A stretch of 64,000 nucleotides of DNA, taken from assembly GCF_018143015.1 (NCBI RefSeq), contig NC_054746.1:38628687-38692686 (forward strand), in the 5' to 3' direction. A program made the position numbers and the translations under genes. How positions within the stretch are numbered: position 1 is the stretch's first letter; every line of letters begins with the position of its first letter. The notes below the pieces were generated by a model. It searched no databases, was not told the origin of the DNA, and saw nothing but the letters and a program-made list of their open reading frames with translations. Shown here one piece after another: positions 57,771-64,000 of this stretch. This DNA comes from Lytechinus variegatus (lineage: Eukaryota; Echinodermata; Echinoidea; Temnopleuroida; Toxopneustidae).

Positions 57771-60700
57771 GTAAGTATTATTTCAACGTTTGAGTTGAAC
57801 CAAGCAGCCAACCACTAGTGCACGCCTGATGGTGGCGGTGCATATTTATCCACATTGGTGCACTGCTAAAATAAAGAAATACGTGAGAAATTCATTGTCC
57901 ATTAGTGTTGCCAAAGACTATGAATTACCAACAGTATATTTCGTTATCTAGAACAATATATAATATTTTTTATATGATGCTAATATTACAAACCTTAGTC
58001 AACCAAGTATAGTTATAGTACGAAGTAGGATTTTTCAATTTTCTTAGTTGGATTTTAATATCGTTCTGATTTTCTAATATATATTCTGTTTGTGACCTAT
58101 GAGCAGAGAGAGTGTCAACACTTAACTGTGAAATTGTGATCGCGATCAATCCAAACAAACAGATCAAAATGGCTGTGCACATAAACCAAGTACGATGTTC
58201 GGGCCGATAAATTCAAGCAAGAAAATTGCGAAATCATGCTTCTTGCCATTATTTCATAACTAATTGATTGAGCAAGGTTTGGAAATAATGATATCATGTG
58301 AAAAATTCTACATGTAGATCTAGATAAGGAAACATAAGCACAAACTTGGTTGATAATCTTTGGTGACACTGAATTTCTTATGTATTTCTTTATTTTAGCA
58401 GTCCACAGTGCTCCGTCGAAAAAAAAATCCCTGGCCGTTACCACTCACAAAAAAAATCCAGGGTGACTCGGGCCTAATTATTTATCATCAAACTTTTTTA
58501 TCAAATTGAATACCATATCATATGCATATTATGTGTCTTTGCTGTGATTAAACATATATTCAACCCATCCTGAATTCCAATATAATTTACACATACATTC
58601 TAATCTATTCCATTCTTATTTGTATCTTTACTTCCGTATCATTTTATCTAAAATTCTGCTTATATTACATCGTGAAATATTCAAAGACAGAGCCGAGTGA
58701 GATGATATTGTGAGATGGAGAGAGCTTGGTTGTCACTCTTTTTAACCTTATGGATTGTTCGCATGATTGTTTCAATTTTTTTGTAAAAATTTGGGGGTTT
58801 TAGGATATCTGCAAATTAAAATGTATATTATATTATTAGTTTTGAAAAAAAAATTAGACATAGGTTGTTTGGCTTTCAATTTAAGTTAAAATTGGGGAAA
58901 GGGGTATGGATTTATTTTCTGGTCTTATTTCACAATTTCTTGTTTTTGTTTTTTTTACATTTTTTGTATTTAGAAAAAAATGGTGTATTCTAATTACAGG
59001 GATAGACTTGGAATGTGAAAATAGGGTGTATTTGTAAGGCCAAATTGTACATGTTTTGAACTCTGTCGGGGCGGGGATGACTGAAAATGTACTTGAAATA
59101 CTATGAACAAAATAGGGGTCATATTCTGACTTGAAGAATGATGAACAATGATGGTTGCATATTTTAATATAAATTGACTGGGAAAGAGAGAGGAGAGAGA
59201 GGGGAAGATAGATAAGAGTGTATATTATTTTTATGATGGATCATTGAAAAAAAAGTAACCAAAAGTTAATTGTGAAATGCACTATTGAGAAATGAAATTA
59301 TGGTTTGAAATTTCTTCAGCAGTGAATGCATTTTCATTCCATCTCATAAATGTTCTGGGTTCTTTATTTGGACAAAGACTTTGACGCAAAAAGAATAAGG
59401 GGCACCAAACATTGTTGTCATTTGAAAAGTAGCATTAATGTCTTCAGTATGGATGGAAGAGAGAGAGGGGGGGGCATTATGTAATGTACCTGGAATAGAT
59501 AATTTCATGAATTACAATTTAATCAATAGATAAATATTTCATGACTATTTTTTTTCTTTGAATATAGAGCTTTAATATGCATATTAACAAAACACTATAT
59601 GTGGGGGGAAAAATCCCACTCAATTTTGCATTAACTACCTTTTATATCCTGTTTGGGCATAATCTGTAATCTATATTCAAGTACTTGACCTGCAGCTAGT
59701 AAAATAGATGTCTTCTCCTCATATAGCACATACAGTAGGATTCTTAGTTTATTACTTATGAATCCTTTTCATGTTAAGCTTACTTCCTGACTACCTTAGC
59801 TGCTTTACTACACAGGCTTTTTGACAGAGTTCCTCTACCCACCTTCTTCTCCACCTCCCACTTCTTTGTATCCAGTGAAAGCATTACTGTTTTAACAAAG
59901 TTTTGTTTTGAAGAAATGGAAATCAATTTATTTCTATACATGCGTTATCAGTGCTTATGTTGGTGCCCTATTGGTGTTGGTGTTGAGACAGTTATCAGAC
60001 TGCCTATACTAGCTCGAACCAACATAATCAAACATTGGTTCATTATCATCAGCTCCAAACCTACATGTAGTAACATCATTCCCAGACCAGCTTCATTTTA
60101 AGTGCTGTGTTTGCCAGCACCAACACTAGATAACACTGAGCTTGACATCTGTAGTGTGATCAAGTTCAGTGTTGGTGTTGAAAGCGCAAATCGTTTTACC
60201 TTCCCTTCCTAGATCCATTGTCTGATGTGAGTTTATATTAACAACTACATATACTGGGATTTATCCAAGCAGCTGTCTAATTTTAAGTTAGTGGTGTATT
60301 TAACTTTAAAGTTGACCCAACACTACATGTAACACTGAAAATCAACACCAAACTGGGAATCACCTTGTCTTCTCTAAAGTTTACCTGTACCATATTCATA
60401 TCTAAATAAGATTTTATCAGTAATAGTATTTACAGTAGTGATGGATGCACCATTCAGTGTTAAAATAGTGAAAATATTTGAAGGGACATGTGTTAATTTG
60501 CCTCGTTTCAATAATTGGCTGCTTGGTTCAAGTCATTACTCACATTTATCCATCTCAGCTATTTGATATACATGTATAGTCTCTTTGGCTTTTTATATTA
60601 AATGCGGCATACTGGCATAGCCATATGTTTATCTATCAAGACAGCACCACACGGTACTCACTGCTTATTAAAATTTATGTCACCCAGAAGTCCAGACCAC

Positions 60701-63700
60701 AAGCTCATAGTAATTGCAGAAAATTGTTGTTCAATGGAGCATTATCACCATGGTATCACATTTAATTCCAGCATTGCATTAGATGGACACAAGAAGAGTG
60801 ATCCACGTGACTGATTAAAATAATGAAGTTGCAAAATCGAAAAAAACCCATATCATTATCATCGGAAAATATTTTGATAGATTATTCACTACATTCATGC
60901 TATACAGAAGATATGGGACAATGCTTTTTTTCCTATAATCTGAGGGTCGTTTACTTTTTATCAAATTTTCTGTATTGCACTTAATATTTACTAGTGAAAG
61001 ACTCAAAATTCTCTGAATGCTCTGCCATGTTTTAAAGTTTTATCAGAGGCCTTAATTGTCATGTTGATGTTTATTAAAATTATCGCAAAAAAAAAATTAA
61101 ATATAAAAAATATGTTTGTGGTTGTTGTGTTGGGGGGGTCTAATTGTGGATTTTTTAGGGGGAGGCTTCCATGTCTATGACACAACACAACATTTGCTTC
61201 AACCTTGATATCTCTCTTAAAGATAAAAAACATGTTTGTGGTTGTTGTGTGGAGGGAGGGGGTCTGATTGTGGATTTTTTAGGGGGAGGCTTCCATGTCT
61301 ATGACACAACACAACATTTGCTTCAACCTTGATCTCAAGGCATAGAGTTAGAGTTAGGATTTTAATAGAGTTTTTATTTCAGAATAATGTAAAGACAAGG
61401 ATTAGGGTTTATTCAGTTTCGGAGGTTAGGTTTTATGTTTGACTTTAAACATAGATTTTCCATCTGAGCAATTGTCGAAACAGCAAATGTCATAGAACCT
61501 CCATGTTATATGGATTATTGATGTGTACATTTACATACTATGTGAATTGAGTGATTTCAAGTCTGGTGTTGGTGTTGGAAGCACAATTTGAATTGCTTCC
61601 CCTAGCTCCATAACCTATTCTGAGTTGGTATAACTGATCCAGATTACATTATGACACCTCAACAGATTACATTATTGACACCTCGACATTTTAGGATCAG
61701 CTTCATTTGATGTTTGGTGTTATACTCGTGTAAAAAAAATTACCTTACACCAAAACCAAAAGGTCAACACTGAACTTGAAATCACCCATTGTGTATCCTT
61801 GGTAAAGACACAAGAAAACAATCTGGGTTCCTTCCAATCAAGTAAATTTGAAAGAGTAATATTGAACTCAATCTCAGAGTCAGATAATAAACAAGAAACA
61901 AGGAATCACTGTGACCTTGCTTTACCCGGTTTTGTGCATGTAAAAGTATTTGTATTGATACCTATATGCAGGCAGTATCCTGCTCTTGAAAGTCAAAATG
62001 AAATATCAATTTCAGATTTGATGAATTATTCTTGTTGATCAAATGTCAACATGCTTTATCAACACTGCCAGGGGTGGGAAACGCTTACATGTGTAAACTT
62101 TGTTTCTCTGGATGATATGCAGCTCTCTACCAGCCTTTTTATAATGAAACTTTCTTTTTTTAAATATTGAACATGAATACAGAGGCAACCTTGTGAACAT
62201 TCTACCTTCCAGCTCACTGACTTGGTTTCTCTTTCAACATCATGAAATTTTGGTCAAAAACTGAATACTGAATATGCTTTGTGTTTCAAAGTGATTTTCC
62301 TCAATTATTACAATATTTTCTATTTCAAGTTGAAATTTCAATGATTTTTAATGATTTTCAGCAGCTTAAAATTACTCATGTATTGTATTGAACTGAATAG
62401 ATAACTTTTATGAGAAGAAAAGGAAAGAGAGAAAAAGAGAGGAAGGAGAGAAAGAAGGAGAGTAAATCAGACAAAAAGTTAAAGACAGATAAAAACAAGT
62501 GCATGAGGGGATCATTAGAGAGTCCAAGATACATGTATGCACTAAAAGAGGTTCAGATCCAGTGGGAAAAGAAAACATGCATACATGAACAGGTATGATT
62601 TATTTTTTTTTTGCTTCCAGTGATAATTGCTCTGGGCCTTGTTTTTTTTTTGAGATATCGGGTTATGGTTTTATGTTTGGTTTAATAGGGTTAGGTTTAG
62701 ATTAAATTCCAGACTGACGGTGGTCATTCCATTAGTGTGTGGAATTTACAGCAGAGCAATTGTTGGTGGAGCAAATGTTATGGAACCATATTGAATGGTA
62801 AAATATTTCTTCACTGATTTGACATTTAGTAAACTGGAAATCAAAGACACAGTACTCAGTATGTCTGCTTCAGTCCTGATGGAATTCAGACAATCTTGAG
62901 TTCAGGGTGAAGTTCAATCCATTATCTGATAGCTTTATGCCGAGTATACATTCGAATATGATTGTGAGCAGAGCAGAGAAGGGCAATTTTCATGCTTGGC
63001 ATACAATTAAATGCAAATTGTCCCTGAGAGTTGTATAATAAGTGTACATTGGACCACTGCCTTGGTCTCCAGTGAGATGTAACCCAGTTTGTGGATAGAT
63101 TGTGGTGGAATGGATGATTGGGTAGAATAGACATTCAATTTCCATTTTCCTATTGGATTGACATTTGAAGATTGTGTGATGTTGATTGTTGAGCTGTTAT
63201 ATACAGACACATACATGTACTATGGATGATTTGATTTTGTTTCTAATGATAATATATTCAGTTAAATGATACAATTTACATAAAGAGAGGGAAAATAATT
63301 AATTACAAGAAACAAAGTGCTAACACAATTTATGAAATAGAAGCTGTTTAAAACTAAATTCTTTTGAAAGATACACTGATTCATTGGTCTTTCATTGTTA
63401 CTGTTGCTATTTCATTTTTCATTTCATTTCATTTATTTCAAATTCTCATTAAAAAACATACAACATACAAATCAAAGAATACACTACATGTATATACAGA
63501 TAAGGATACAAAAATAGAATAACAACAGAATAAATGAGAATATGAGGGAGCTATGATACCAACTGTAGGGTTATTTTGTTTTTTATAAGAGTTTGTTGTT
63601 TTATGATTTTATGATTTATTTGAGAATTAGTAGATGAATAGGTTTTTTCATTATTTTATTCACTGGTTTATTCACTTTCACTTTTCCGTTCTTTCACTTT

Positions 63701-64000
63701 TAGTAATTGAGTTCTGTACTTTGCTGTTTTTCCTGCACAAACGTGATATAATTTTATAATCCTACCACTCTCAATATAAAATTCAGTAGTGTCTTTCTCT
63801 ATTCACTCTGTTTTGTTGAGTTAACCATAATATTTCTTGAAAATAATATTTATGAGATTTGCATACTTGGGGCAACTTGAAATATAATTCCGCCTTGATG
63901 AGTAAATGTCAAACTAATGTTAATTATCTATAGATATAAGTACACATTAGTAAGAAAAATGTAATCCCCAAACCCCTCACCCAGAAAAATAACATCAATA
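57771..64000 (+). other. AFTPH intron 3 or downstream DNA; no further exon recognised
   Basis: About 6.2 kb after the phase-0 donor. Several AG acceptor-like sites were read in phase 0; each ran quickly into stops or lacked aftiphilin similarity. Contains GTGTTGGTGTTG-type repeats (about 59970, 60115-60185, 61566), the tandem duplication at 61101-61340, and a (TTTCA)n tract at about 63412-63440. Confidence 0.5.
61101..61340. repeat. Tandem duplication, 120-bp period, two copies
   Basis: ATGTTTGTGGTTGTTGTG begins each copy (61112 and 61232), followed by the same GGATTTTTTAGGGGGAGGCT and CACAACACAACATTTGCTTC. Few differences, so recent. Confidence 0.85.

Noticed and set aside
57771-64000. Further AFTPH exons
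   Set aside because: Candidate acceptors read in phase 0 (for example near 60559, 61380 and 62210) hit stops or lack aftiphilin similarity.

Overview
The window looks like a piece of a marine invertebrate deuterostome genome, most probably a sea urchin or a close relative. The evidence is AT-rich DNA, small exons with GT-AG introns of 0.4-10 kb, very many short inverted-repeat elements, frequent TACATGTA-type words, and proteins that read as clear but distant relatives of vertebrate ones. There is no sign of bacterial gene organisation.

Layout. Positions 1-7075 are a tandem array of six near-identical units of about 1.17 kb, running off the left edge. Each unit carries a tRNA-like Pol III promoter followed by a T tract, a hairpin, two perfect CRE palindromes (TGACGTCA) and a perfect AGGTCA direct repeat with 5-bp spacing (DR5). 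Positions 9066-10308 (+) are the last three coding exons of an APMAP-like (strictosidine-synthase-like) gene; its upstream exons lie outside the window, so the array is probably intronic. Positions 16486-19960 (-) hold a complete four-exon gene for mitochondrial ribosomal protein L33, which has no long ORF. It has a 22-nt first coding exon, a 13-nt microexon and an apparent GC-AG intron. It sits head to head, 531 bp away, with TAF6L (20492-31700, +, 11 coding exons, 653 residues), a SAGA/PCAF-type histone-fold protein. Positions 41532-57770 (+) carry the first three coding exons of an aftiphilin (AFTPH) gene; its 3' end is not in the window.

The genes have unrelated roles: a membrane six-bladed propeller protein, mitochondrial translation, transcription coactivation and clathrin trafficking. 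The one regulatory link visible is the short divergent interval shared by MRPL33 and TAF6L.

Between and inside the genes lie many non-autonomous inverted-repeat elements, some with clear target duplications (TTAA, TA, 5 bp, 9 bp), two nested insertions, a perfect 41-bp-arm hairpin, a degenerate ~150-bp tandem array (about 35.9-37.15 kb), and an element at 52.3-53.4 kb with several DR1-like AGGTCA pairs. I saw no reverse transcriptase, transposase, canonical tRNA or rRNA gene, or CRISPR array. Gene names rest on recognition of conserved sequence without a database search.
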